Assembly (NCBI GenBank): GCA_012274445.1
Contig: JAAROD010000033.1
Coordinates: 310,001-374,000 of the forward strand
DNA: 64,000 nt
Source of the DNA: Sclerotiophoma versabilis
Taxonomy: Eukaryota > Ascomycota > Dothideomycetes > Pleosporales > Didymellaceae
Reading direction: 5' to 3'
A program made the translations under genes and the position numbers. Below the pieces are notes generated by a model. The model ran no database searches. It had not been told where the DNA came from and saw only the letters and a program-made list of their open reading frames with translations. Below are positions 44,496-55,157 of this stretch, one piece after another. Positions within the stretch are counted from its first letter, which is position 1. Every line of letters begins with the position of its first letter.

Positions 44496-44550
44496 AAAAG
44501 TGGTGGGGTGGCGCATCACGCGAACTGGCGCATCACGAGCACGGACACGG
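44496..44550 (-). repeat. Right terminal inverted repeat of the 41.5 kb element
   Basis: Exact inverted copy of 41545-41599; followed by TA. Confidence 0.93.
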
Positions 44551-44992
44551 TACCAGGGACCACACTTCCCGGCTCGCATTCTGACATTCAACGACGAGCC
44601 TAACTCAGCGTCAATTGCTGATGTGGGAGAGCCTAAAAATTGCACAATGAAGCCAGATGGTAGTTGCTAAGCCGTTTCTAATTTTTCTTGAAGAAAAAAG
44701 GGTAGGTGCAGTGCAATGTTACGAACGGCGAAAAAGGTTGCGAAGAACAATGTGTTATAGCTGCAAGAACAAAGGGGAGCGTTAACAAGGAATACGCGTG
44801 TTAGATGGTTAGAACTGATTTGCGAATTATGTAGTTAATGCTGCCTTTGGTTGGTACACTCAAACCTACAGGAGGTGATTCGGTTTGCACTTATAAGCAC
44901 AAGCAGTGCATATCCATTCTTCACGTAGTTACACTGGATGTGATTAAATACTGCTTCCTGTCGCATGCTTGTTATCAAGGTAATTGGCATTT
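44551..44992. other. Intergenic; nothing firm
   Basis: Short minus-strand frames may be the decayed 3' part of the neighbouring transcription factor. No independent gene is seen. Confidence 0.4.
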
Positions 44993-46469
44993 TTAAGCAG
45001 ACGATAGCTCCGAAGAGCAAAGGGCGAAGGTATCAAGATGATCGCCAGGAACGGGGAGGTTGGGTGGGTATTCAATGAGTGGCTTCCAAAAGAAGCTGGC
45101 GCAAAACCTGCACGAATAAGCGTGCTGTCTAGCGGCTTTGGATTGTTGCTTACCTTCGATTGCCAGCCATAACTGCCTCAAGCTACGTGTAACTTATCTC
45201 GCATCTCGTCTTCGTTCAGATTTTGGGAGTAGCCGATCGACGTATCCATAAGTGGAATATCTAGCATCTGCATTCTAGTGGTCATTGCACAAGCGTCTGC
45301 AACCAGTTGGTGGTTTATGAGCTCGTTCCTGCCATTCCACCCTGTGGCTACCAAAAGGAAATTGAGAGCTGCAAGAGTCGTGGTCGAATCAGTCAAGCGT
45401 TCGGTGTACCATAGATTGAGCGCCTCTTCAATGAAAGAGGTAGAAAAGGGCATTATCCTTGAGTCAATTGTGCTGTACAGTTGCTGCGCTAGTCAAAAGC
45501 TGTTTTCTTTTTGGAACTCTGGAGTATATGAACATACACAGGCAAGCGACATGACAGAGTGGAACAAAAAGGACGAGCAAAAGCTCAGGCCTTGGCTGAC
45601 CAGATCGCGAAGGAAGAGGCCAGCGTCGAAGAACCCAAGCACGGGGTGGTCCGTTAATAGGAGTTGCGATAGTGCTTGAGCAGCAAGTCCATCATCGATT
45701 TGTATTTGTGTCCAGTATCTTACCGTGAGATACTTTAAACGAGGGTCACAGTACGTGTAGGGCTCGGCGGAAGACAGTGGGGTACTGCTGGACGATGTAT
45801 TCTGAATAGATCCTCCTATAAGATTGGCTGATGCTGTCAATGACGGGCTTGGCGGTACAAGGACTGGATATGCTGTCGGATGAAGCATTCCCAGCTCAAA
45901 CTCGATATCCGATTCCGTCGATGGCAGGACCGCCCGTAGGGAAGCATGCTCTGATGTTTGACTGGGATCACCAACCCGACGTTGGTACAAAGACAGTAAG
46001 GCAGAAACGTTGTCTGTCGATCGCAACTGTCGAACAATGTTCAAGACCTCATCCTCTGGCGCATTGCGGAGATTCTCTAAAAGCTCAGTGTATCCTTGTA
46101 GTCGCCGCTGGAGGCTCTCCACTTCGCTTTTAAGTGCCATCGTAGGTGTGGCTTCTGCGTCATCTGATAAGTAGACGCACGGCATACGCACCCTCTGGCA
46201 GCGAGTGCATTCTGGCCGGGCACCATCGCACTGTAGTACACTGTTAGTTACCGGACTCATCCTCAGGCAATGGGCACCGTGCGGGTACTACGGCATGGTG
46301 ATAGTAGCACCTAGCACCATGGGAGCCTACTTACTCTAGTTCTTTTCAAACGACAATGGTTGCAAGCTAATCGTGCTTTCTTCTTTTTCCGCTTTCGTGG
46401 TTCGCTGCCACCTGGCTCTAGACTCCTGCTTGGTGGCGCAGGGACAAGTTTTCGAAATACAGATTGCAT
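44993..46469 (-). CDS. Zn2Cys6 transcription factor, 3' end probably disrupted
   Basis: Exons 46469-46335, 46230-45538 and 45483 onward agree in phase. The first splice completes the cluster CNHCRLKRTR/CDGARPECTRCQRVRMPC (spacing 2-6-6-2-6). A coiled-coil linker follows (EVESLQRRLQGYTELLENL), then the Fungal_trans domain start (YLTVRYWTQIQIDD...LLLTDHPVLGFFD). In exon 3 the frame reaches NEDEMRDKLHVA and hits TGA at about 45180. After it the family block FFWKPLIEYPPNLPVPGD lies in a frame I cannot join by any intron. The domain is thus cut short. It is either a pseudogene or has an unusual splice I missed. Confidence 0.65.
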
Positions 46470-47589
46470 GTTTGCTGCAACACTTAGGTTATCTGGTCGT
46501 AATTGCTCACAGAATGTGTACTGGGCTTTCCTGAATCTAAGGTTGATGACGTCATATTGAGTGTCGTCCTAGCGGAGAAATGAGCACGGTCTGTACAATG
46601 TGAGCATTCGGCGTAAGAGCGATGAGCTGGACACGAATCCCTATCCGCTGCCGAGCCGTACATCTGCTAGAAGGAAAAAGTGGTTAGATTGCTCACACCA
46701 CACATACCGAAGCTTCATTTGGTGGCAAATCAATAGTCTACAACAACATTAGTGGGGTGTAAGAGTGAGAAGAAGCCGTGCCTGATGCCCAGGTTTTAAC
46801 GATCCTCGCTAATTTGCTTATTCAGATAGACGCTACTTAATTCGAGACCACGTCGGCTGGTATCGACCTTATTTAGCATCTGAGCAACACTGTAAGCGAG
46901 TACGCCATGCGGCACCCCCAGATGCCGTCCTACAGTGGCTTCGCCATTCGTGATTTGAGTGGTGGACGCAGTTCCTGAACATCTGTGCGTCGCGGGTTAT
47001 ACGCGCATATGGTATTTGACCACTCCAGCATTCCAAACATCTCATCTACCCATCGTTAGGGACTGGCCGACCGCATACTTGTCGCTGGGCTAAGAGCGCT
47101 TAGATAGATGCGAACAGCGACAGGCAGCCGCTCAGTGGTTTAGGCAGGGCGGTGGGGCCAGAGACGTAGAAGCCTTAGCCACGGTGTGCCACAGTTCTGA
47201 AGATATCCGAGCACGCTACTGCAGGCTAATGCATGCTGAGATCTGTTAGCGCGATCTGCCCGGCCTGGAGGTAGACAGGGGCTCCCCTTCTCCTCACAAC
47301 GGAGTTGCCGGCACGCCTGCTCCTAGGTCAGATAGTCTTCAACCAAGCACCACATAACCTCTTCTAACTGTATATTCCATTCGATCCTCCAATCACTTGG
47401 GAGGCAACCACATTCGCAAATGAACAAGGGGGTATCGCTGAAGAGTCAATTGACGGCAGCAATGAAAAGATCGACAGCATGACCACTACTGCATTGATCT
47501 ATGTCGGAGACTTGTGTCCCAGGAGAGAAAGAGGTACAGCTTTGCACCAAACCAACAGCGAGCTCAGGGACTTACGAGGAAGAAGGACC
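46470..47589. other. Gene-poor stretch
   Basis: About 1.1 kb with many short frames and stop codons. I find no protein motif, repeat or transposon end. Confidence 0.45.
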
Positions 47590-48021
47590 GGAGGTCCGAA
47601 CTGTGAACCTGTCTCGTAACGGGATTTGTCTCTGTACCTAGGGACGCACCTTACGAAGGCTGCTGTCAACGATCTCGCTGCAGCTGTCCGCAAGTACATT
47701 CCTAAAAACACTAGCAACCCATACGTCCAGAAGATCTGCGCCATCACTTCCTTTGTGAGTGATCCTGACTGGCGTGCCATGGTTGATTGCAGCTACAACC
47801 AAATCTTCTTTAGCAGGTTCGGCAGGCATATACCAGTAGGACGACTCTTTGCGGTTTTATTCCACTGCGCCCGACGCGTCACGAACCGTACCGCTACTCC
47901 ATGCCAACAGTGCTGCGATGGCGATGGCTTTCTTAACTCGTGCCGCATTGCGGAGCAGCTTGGTCTTTCTGAGTGCACCAACTGTATCTCCCGCAATAGG
48001 AATTGCAGCTTCAGCGTATAA
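47590..48021 (+). pseudogene. DUF3716-like cysteine-rich fragment
   Basis: The frame ending at 48021 encodes YLGTHLTKAAVNDLAAAVRK and then a cysteine block: CQQCCDGDGFLNSC, with CTNCISRNRNC 15 residues later. This matches the DUF3716 pattern of paired C-x2-C and single cysteines. The frame has no ATG upstream before a TAA. The DNA before it matches the 10404 fragment, with a base-count difference that shifts the frame. It is probably a 5'-damaged copy. Confidence 0.5.
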
Positions 48022-48464
48022 GACAATCGGCGTTGTTAGACCACCATTTCAAAGTGCGTTGCTCATGTCTAATTATCCGCTGAATTTACCCTTTATCCCT
48101 GCATTCTCACGTGCTTGTTTTCCTTATCAGCAACACTTTTAACTAGATGGAGGATAGTTGCCCCGAAGTTTCACCCGCATCCAATCGCAATGACACTGTA
48201 GGAAGCAGGTTTCTGTACTCCGCAATCTTGAGCAGTAGGTTAACTAGGAAAACGGTTTTCCCACTCTCGAGGCTCTGTTTCCGTGACTTAGTTATCTAGT
48301 AAAGAAACAGTTATCGTGCAACATTCTCAGGGTTGCGGGAGATTGCGCCCTTCCAGTGCGGCAGACAAAAGCTGTCTGAATGGTATAATTCTATCCAGGT
48401 TCATCAATACTGTTTTGAGCAGCCGTTCTTATCTATGAGAACTTCTTCCTTCTGATCAGGAAAT
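48022..48464. other. Intergenic; nothing recognised
   Basis: No motif or extended frame. If the TPR fragment downstream once had an NB-ARC domain, it is not recognisable here. Confidence 0.45.
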
Positions 48465-49523
48465 ATGCACTTCACCTTAGAGATGGGCCTTCATGTACCT
48501 ATTTTACTGGAATACCTGAATTTCAGGGTACGTGAAAGGTATACAAACACAAACAATCAAATCGCTTCAAAACGTCGCCAGCGAACATTCAACGATTTGC
48601 GACTTCTGAAAAATTGGTTCCAGCACACGAACGACAGAGGACAGGCAAAAAAAGGCGTAGAAACCATCTTATTGCTGGACAGCAACGAAGACGATTCCTG
48701 CCTTGAGTACTTGGCACAGAATTTTCCTACCGGAGAGTTTGAGAACTGGACAAGATGCCAGCAGCTGCTTCCGTATGTTAACTGGGCTTATAACAGTGTC
48801 CCGATTACTCTCAAATCATGGGAATCATGGGCACAGATAACCACGAACATGGCGTGGTATCTATGGAAGCAAGGGGACTATGTTAGGGCACGAAAGATGA
48901 TCACTGAAGCGCTGACAGTCAGAGATAGCGTACTGGGACCGAACGACGATCGGACTTTGTTGAGCGTGGAAATTCTAGCTGGGGTATTGTCAAGCCAGGG
49001 AAATTACAGTGACGCAGTGGAACTGAACAGGCGAGCTTTACAAGGCTTCAAGCAGACGATGGGCCTGCTGCATCCTTTTACACTCACAAGCATCAGTAAC
49101 TTAGCCTTAACGCTACAGCATCTGGGCGAGTACAAAGAGTCAGAGGACCTGAACTGGTTGGCACTCAAAGGAAGTAAGATGGTGCTGGGATCGTGCCACG
49201 CAGATACCCTGATAAGCATGAGTAATCTGGCGCTAGTACTACAGCATCAAGGCAAATACAAGCAGGCGTTGAAGCTGCACCAGCAAGCTCTTGATGGCTT
49301 TCGGGGGACTCTTGGGAAGCGTCATCCTGCTACACTTGCTAGTATGAGCAACTTGGCGCTAGTGCTGCAGCTTCAGGGCAGGTACAAGGACTCTGAGGAG
49401 CTGAATTGGCAATCATTAGAGGGAAAAGTAGAAGAGCTTGGATGGTATCACCCTTCCACGCTCACGAGCATGAACAACCTTGTGTTCGTTCTCCAGCATC
49501 GAGGTAGATGCAAGAAGTCGTAG
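48465..49523 (+). pseudogene. TPR (kinesin light chain-type) tail of an NLR-like gene
   Basis: From ATG 48465 the frame gives 352 residues. Residues 80-115 (NFPTGEFENWTRCQQLLPYV) match the linker that precedes TPRs in fungal NB-ARC-TPR proteins. Then come five full and one partial 42-residue repeats of the type SNLALVLQHQGKYKQALKLH...LG..HP.TL. No NB-ARC domain or N-terminal effector lies upstream, and the repeats end early at 49523. It is most likely a 5'-truncated NLR remnant; an independently expressed TPR protein cannot be excluded. NLRs are frequent Starship passengers. Confidence 0.7.
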
Positions 49524-49755
49524 GAGGCATGCAGAGAAATTTGGTCGACTTTGTACGTTCTATTTACCTGCCAGTATTTAAACTATTAGCTCTTGCTGCA
49601 GCGTTAGGCATTTCGGTCTGTCTGTATGCACTTGTAGCATTTTTTTCTCAAAGAATTTGTGGAAGACTATAACTTGTGAGAACGTAGAAGAAGGTTGAAT
49701 TAAATACAAAGATAGCAAAATGACATTAGAAAGGACTCTTTGACTCTGCATAGCA

Positions 49756-50874
49756 TTACGAAATCTCGGCCATGTTGTCAACCTTGGTCATCTGCACACG
49801 TCCTTGATGTCGTATGACAGCCTTTTCCGATCCCAGACCACATAATTCAACCCAGATGCCGCTCTTTAGAGGCACTTGCTGTCCCAAGCAGCTCAAAAGT
49901 ACAAGAAATCTTTTAGTTGTCTCGTCTCGAACCATAGGCAGTACTTCCTTGGCTATTCTCGCGAATACATAGAGAAGTTCCTGACATTCCACTTGAATTG
50001 AGTGACTACTGGAGGCAGAGTATGCGAATGCGGTTAGGTATTCGGTATTCTCGAGTAGTGAGATGAACTGTGTACCACGGTGACTCAAGACTGGCAGGTA
50101 AACCTTGACGCTTGTTGTAGCCTCGAACTCTGAGATGTGGACTGGGACTTCTAGGAGACACATCGTGTGAAGAACAGGGGCAAGTGTATTAGCACAAATA
50201 CATGCTGTAAAGTTATTCGTCTCTGGAGTTGCTCTTGCGTCAGGGCACCCTCCTTCAGGCTCAACGTATGTCGACGTGACTGTTTTAACTGCAAAAGTTC
50301 TAGCCGGGCTTCGCACTTGGAACGTCGACGGTATGTCTATTGTAGTTGTATCGAGTAGGCTTTTCTCGTCGAAAGTCGCCGGCGTCTCAAAAGTTCTACA
50401 ATTTTCAGTCTGGTTTTATGCTTAATGGAAGACTGAGTGTTGTGAGGGCTTATAGGGGTCACTGATAGGGAATGCTCACCCAAGACCTGGAAATGCATCC
50501 TGTAAGAGGCTTTCGATACTCTGCTTCTCTGGAAAGCAGCCTGTCGCACTCACGTGCTGAAGCAAAAGTGATCTGCTGTCAGGGTAAAGCTCTTTTGGAA
50601 GTTCCGGAGACGTATTTCCCTCCTCTTCGCACAACTTAGAGATCACTTTTCTTTTACGTCCTGACTTCTTGTGTATGTTATAGTATGTGCACGTTGAGTC
50701 AGACTTTCTACATCTAACGCAACTGCTGTCTGTTTCGGGGATGCATCGTGTCTTCAATCGGTAGCACCTGTCATTAGAGATCAGCGGTTGTGGCTTAGAG
50801 GTATGGAAAGATTCACAATCGTACCTATCGCAGGCTTGCTTGACAGCATTACGACCAACGATCGCAGAAACCAT
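49756..50874 (-). CDS. Zn2Cys6 transcription factor, AflR-like
   Basis: Exons 50874-50825, 50767-50480 and 50395-49756 agree in phase and give 325 residues. The first splice assembles ACDRCYRLKTRC...CVRCRKSDSTC, a complete Zn2Cys6 cluster, followed by a basic linker (HKKSGRKRKV). The rest resembles the aflatoxin regulator-type architecture: a disordered middle, then a cysteine-spaced C-terminal helical part (FTACICANTLAPVLHTM, VECQELLYVFARIAKEVLPM). AflR-type factors control secondary metabolism clusters, but no such biosynthetic genes are in this window. Intact. Confidence 0.75.
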
Positions 50875-52583
50875 GTTAGCTTAGTAATCTGATATGTAAT
50901 GGCCTTCGGTGTGCCGTATGGTTGTGTTCAATGACTGCCAGACGAGTTAGTTGCGGTTCGAGGGTGATTAAGTACTCCGCGCGTTAGTGCTATTCGGCCA
51001 ACTTGGTAGCGTGCATGCTGACAGGGATACCAATTTCAAGACTATAAGTCGGTGCAAGGACGACCGATTCCCGGTGGGGCTCTGATCTTCAACGCCGTGA
51101 TTTGCGAGGACGGCACGTCGGGCACAGGTCCATTCTTATCGGGATACATGCACAGCGTGCCCGAGTCGCATTCTGAGCGCATGAGTGCGGCACATGCCCT
51201 CCTTTCTTGATGACTGCCCAGGTCTGTGACCCTATGGATTGCGGAGTTATGCTGGCTAAGAGACATGGTACAGCATCTATACCAATATTTACCTCCATGG
51301 AAATCAGAGGCTTTTCTCGAAGCAACACTACGAGCCAAAATTGATCCCAGCCTGAAAGAAAGTATGGCAGGCGGTATTCAAGCATGAGGGATCCGACTCC
51401 AAATGAGAGACGCTTTTAGACTATTCATGGTTCTTCTAGGCTCTCTTGGATGCGGGAAAGACAGTCTGAACATCTTTTGTCCTCTGGTACTGACCGGAAC
51501 GGCATTTAGGGAAAGGCACATCGATACTCCACCAGGTGCTGTAGCCTTCCGGTACTTTTGTAGAGACAGTATTGCAGGAGCCAATCCTCTCTGTGTTCCC
51601 CAAGCTATTGATAGAAATCCAGCCCAATTGCTCCCCAGCACGTTGAGAATGCCTGCTCGATCGCCGAGGCGCAGCACCAGTGATTTGCTCGACCAACTGG
51701 GCTTCCTGGGAGCAGCTGCCTGTTTCTGGGAGGTCTGTCCCAACATCGTTGCTCACTCACACAACCACTAACTCACCGCCAGCGCTCCTATGCCTCCAAC
51801 TATATCGGTGTGTAGGTCGCTAGGACAAGGGAAAGTGACCAAGTTAGAGATTCGATACCAAGGGGCTATGAAGCGGATTTCCATCTGAATGTACCAGAAA
51901 TGCTTAGAACATTCTACTTCCTGCCTGGCCTTGCATCTGCCTTTGTGTTCCATCCTGCAGTCGCAATTGCATATTCATATCTGTCGCTCGCACTGTTAGC
52001 ACTACAAAGGCAACAAAAGCCTTATTATCGTCATGATGTTTAGTAAGTTGTATAATAGTAAGGCAGAATTTAATAACATGTTGTGTTACAAGAGCTGTTG
52101 TGAAAGCGTTGACAGTCTCAATAATTGCATCTGAGCTGCATCCTTAATTTAAAAGGAATAACTAGTAATGTGTAGGAGATGTTATCTATAAAGTTCTAAT
52201 TGCAGCACAATTTTGAAGACATGCTAAGAAGAATGGCGCACATTCTTTCATAGGCCATAGGTACTGCCTGTATAAGAAGAGCTGCATATAAAGTAATAGG
52301 ATATCCTACGACTTCTCGTGGATGGTTAACCAACCAGTGTAACTGGTCAGGTTATATAGGGCATTGCTCTACATATAGCAAATTTAGACATAGCAGCACG
52401 TGATGGTCGGAGATCCTGGGATCAGTGAACACTATGATTAGCAGGTCTACCAAATACCGCCATTGGATCCAATGTGTTCCGCGCCACCAGCGCGTACGAT
52501 AAGTTGCAGATTATTTCCTTTGTAGTCTGTTTTACTAGCAAGAACAACAAAAGTAGACATGTTTAAACCTGGTCTTGATCTTA
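50875..52583. other. Long gene-poor stretch
   Basis: At 51040-51760 several overlapping frames on both strands reach 100-120 residues but show no motif, and I could not link them by splicing. From 51960 to 52560 the sequence is AT-rich with no frames of note. I call no gene. Confidence 0.45.
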
Positions 52584-53783
52584 CTATTCCGTCAGGACAT
52601 CGTAAACGACGACAGATCCAGAAGGCACAGCTGTTCTATGACCGATTCGTACTCCAGCCCCAATGGTACAGCCCTTCCCAATATCAACGTTGTCGCCAAT
52701 GAAGACCTGACTGTCCGGGTCGGTCGTGATGGTGACGTAGGCGCCAATGCTGCTGTTACATCCGACCGTAATCTTGCCTAAACCGTGTAGCTGGCAGTAA
52801 GACCCAATGGTTACATTGTCACCTATCACAATGCGAGGCTCAAGAGACTCCCCCAGCGGTGTCTCTCTGTTCCCAATATGCCGAATGTTTGACAATGGGG
52901 TGTTACGGGATGGTGGCGTTTGGAGCCGCTGTGCCCTCTGGTGGCGAGCCACCGGAAGCATCATCGTAGGCTCAGCAGCGGTATGGTCGCCGCCGTGTGA
53001 TTTGGCTTCTGCATCTTCCTCATCTATCAAAATAGAAGGGCGCTGAAGAGGAGGTAAAGTCGGTGGGCGCACTGAGGGATCCAGAGCTTGTGGTGGCTTA
53101 CCCCAGTCAGTGTGCAGACTGCGCTGCGCAGGCGTACGATATCCTTGCTCGTCGACGGCGATGGTTCTGCTACCGACCCCGGCACCGTCCGTGAGCGGAG
53201 GTGGATATAGATGTGGGTTATTTTGTTGGCTATCTCTGCCGCTAGCTTCGCGGTTGGGTATATGGGTGAGACTACAAGGCTCACCAGCTCCAGGAGTCGT
53301 TCGTCCTCTGCCAGCCGTCAGAGGCCCAGGCATTGGTGTTATTCTCCTCCGCCATAATGTCTTCTCCTTATAGCCATCACACTTGAAGTTACCACGTGTG
53401 CAATTGTTGCACTGCGGTTTTGCTTCATCGCATTTCTTCTTACGCCGCTTGCAAGTTCCACAGCCAGTCTTAGTCCGATGTGCAAATTTTCTTTTCGTCT
53501 TCATCGAATGCCTTGTAGTCGTCTGCTCGGCACTGCATGGGATGCGTTCGCCCTGCACACGAGGACAATTTTCAGGTATCGATGCCACGCCGCTGTGTTT
53601 TGCATCTGTTGACCCACAAACTGATAGCGTGCGGCGGAGCTGCTCAGGGTCAGGAAGAACAATCCGTCCTATGTCAGTCGCCATGCTGCTTTCCACTGCC
53701 TTCCAAGCCGGTGAAAGGTGCGTAGGAAGGCAAAGTGCCAATCTGCAACGAGACGAGCCAAGCTTTGGCTCGCTTCCTACCAC
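52584..53783 (-). CDS. Zn2Cys6 cluster fused to a truncated hexapeptide acetyltransferase
   Basis: One exon; the Zn2Cys6 cluster CGTCKRRKKKC...CNNCTRGNFKC lies near residue 107 (counting from ATG 53783). A long Pro/Ser/Arg-rich linker follows. The C-terminal 85 residues are a left-handed beta-helix of hexapeptide repeats (IVIGDNVTIGSYCQL, ITVGCNSSIGAYVTI, VFIGDNVDIGKGCTIGAGVRIG) of the maltose/galactoside O-acetyltransferase type. Related fungal proteins carry a Mac domain between these parts; it is absent here, as is a clear catalytic histidine. Acetyltransferase activity is therefore unlikely. The start may be a later ATG (for example the one before KTKRKFAHRTKTG). Confidence 0.75.
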   Translation of the reverse strand: MVGSEPKLGSSRCRLALCLPTHLSPAWKAVESSMATDIGRIVLPDPEQLRRTLSVCGSTDAKHSGVASIPENCPRVQGERIPCSAEQTTTRHSMKTKRKFAHRTKTGCGTCKRRKKKCDEAKPQCNNCTRGNFKCDGYKEKTLWRRRITPMPGPLTAGRGRTTPGAGEPCSLTHIPNREASGRDSQQNNPHLYPPPLTDGAGVGSRTIAVDEQGYRTPAQRSLHTDWGKPPQALDPSVRPPTLPPLQRPSILIDEEDAEAKSHGGDHTAAEPTMMLPVARHQRAQRLQTPPSRNTPLSNIRHIGNRETPLGESLEPRIVIGDNVTIGSYCQLHGLGKITVGCNSSIGAYVTITTDPDSQVFIGDNVDIGKGCTIGAGVRIGHRTAVPSGSVVVYDVLTE

Positions 53784-55157
53784 AAAACGAGCGGCTTTTT
53801 GCTGGAGGCTTGCAGACCAAGCACGAAATGGGTGTTGCAGTACTCAGATGCCCCCAAAATACCTGACCACGTGTCGTTGTGTCAAGCGGCGTTACTCGGT
53901 GAATGTAAGTACTTGACAGTCTCTCTTGTTGTTCAGCAGGCAACACACCAGGTAGGGCTAAATCACGGATATGTCGTCAAGCTCAAGCTGCTGTACATCG
54001 CAACAACGAGACGTGTCGATAGCAATGCATAGAAAAAGCTGCACAGTTGGTCGCACAAGAGAAAGACCGCACAGGGCGGCTGTTCGCTTCTTCTATCGGC
54101 GCGCGGCTAGGGTCCCGGCCCGGCTGGGGTCCCAGCCCCACTGACTCTAGCCGCATTCGCTCGACAAGCTGCTGTGCCGTTGAAAGTCTATTGCGCCAGT
54201 TTTTGATTGACGTGTTTTGGTTTAGTGTGGCTTTCCGCAAGATTGCCTGCAGTCAGGTTTGTAGCTCCAGCGTGCGCTGCAGGAGATAGAGGAGGGCAGC
54301 AGGACGGACGCGGGCAAGCATGCATGATGGCGTCTGTCGCTGCGTCTCTTGCCATGCGCTCTCACACTAGGGCGCAGCTAAGCGCTTACTGGTGCTCATG
54401 GGTACAGGGGTCGCTGCGGTCGCTGCATGCAAGACAACCGCGCATTGTGCTGTACATAAATGCGCCGTCCTGTGGTTTCTTCAAGGGACCCAGGCAGTGC
54501 CAGCTGCCAGCCTTGCATGAGAAGCCGATGGGCAAACCACAAGCGCGACGTGCATTGCACCAGATCATCCTTTCGGATGATGTTGGACAAGTTATGGCTA
54601 TCCTCAAAGAGTACATTCTAACCCGCTGAGAGGAATGAGAAGCAAGTGAACGGGACTACACGATATTGGCTCATTTTATCCAAAAATGAAGATGCACAGT
54701 ACTGGGCTAACAAACTAAGCACTAATGCAACTGTAGCATGAGTCTGTGCAAAGTCATCTGCCGCGTGGTCGCTGCAATCTGGACGCATAATCCAGTCGGA
54801 CTGCATCACGTGGCTTGTTAGCATTACCGCGGTCGCTCGAGGAACTGGCGTTGCATGCACGCATAGAGAGCTGTTGCTACCTGATTCCATAAGCTAGTGG
54901 ATGCTGCCGCGTTGTCATTGTAAGATGAGCAAATTAGCTGACTCTCGGGATTCAGGTGGAAAGTCGGCCAGTGATGATCGCAGATCTTCCCTTGGCGGAA
55001 TGTTTCGACGCGAAGTAATGCCGACGTTCCCCCATACTACCGCCTACTCAGGCCGTTGTCGCGCCTCAGCTTCTGACATCCCTCCTCCACCGGCATTGCC
55101 GCCGACACATAGACATTTGCGACCGCCTGCGAACCACGAACTACAAGTCTGTCTGTG
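53784..55157. other. Intergenic with GC-rich hairpin
   Basis: A GC-rich imperfect palindrome lies at 54103-54154: outer arms GCGGCTAG/CTAGCCGC around an inner near-palindrome GGGGTCCCAGCCCC. A plus-strand frame (54207-54629) ends LHQIILSDDVGQVMAILKEY, but no family is recognised. ATG 54925 may open an upstream exon of the kinase gene, without firm support. Confidence 0.4.

Larger units (their letters stand above)
41545..44550 (+). mobile_element. pogo-like DNA transposon with perfect 55-bp inverted repeats, split by an insertion
   Basis: Identical 55 bp inverted repeats (41545-41599 and 44496-44550) are flanked by TA (41543-41544 and 44551-44552). Each repeat contains GTGATGCGCCA twice. One transposase gene spans the interior but is interrupted at about 42764-43616 by a LINE-like insertion. 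Without it the element would be about 2.15 kb. Perfect termini and an undamaged frame suggest a recent arrival compared with the 19.4 kb element. Confidence 0.93.

Noticed and set aside
45484..45537. In-frame TGA in the 46 kb transcription factor as a lesion.
   Set aside because: A 54 nt GT...AG intron with a TTGACT branch-like site removes it in phase.
49756..50874. Evidence for a secondary-metabolite gene cluster, suggested by the AflR-like regulator.
   Set aside because: No polyketide synthase, peptide synthetase, terpene cyclase or tailoring enzyme is present in the window.
51040..51770. Overlapping frames of about 100-120 codons on both strands.
   Set aside because: No conserved motif, and no pair of frames could be linked by a plausible intron.
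54103..54154. GC-rich palindrome as a transposon end or terminator.
   Set aside because: No partner copy, target duplication or nearby gene end supports either; kept only as a note.
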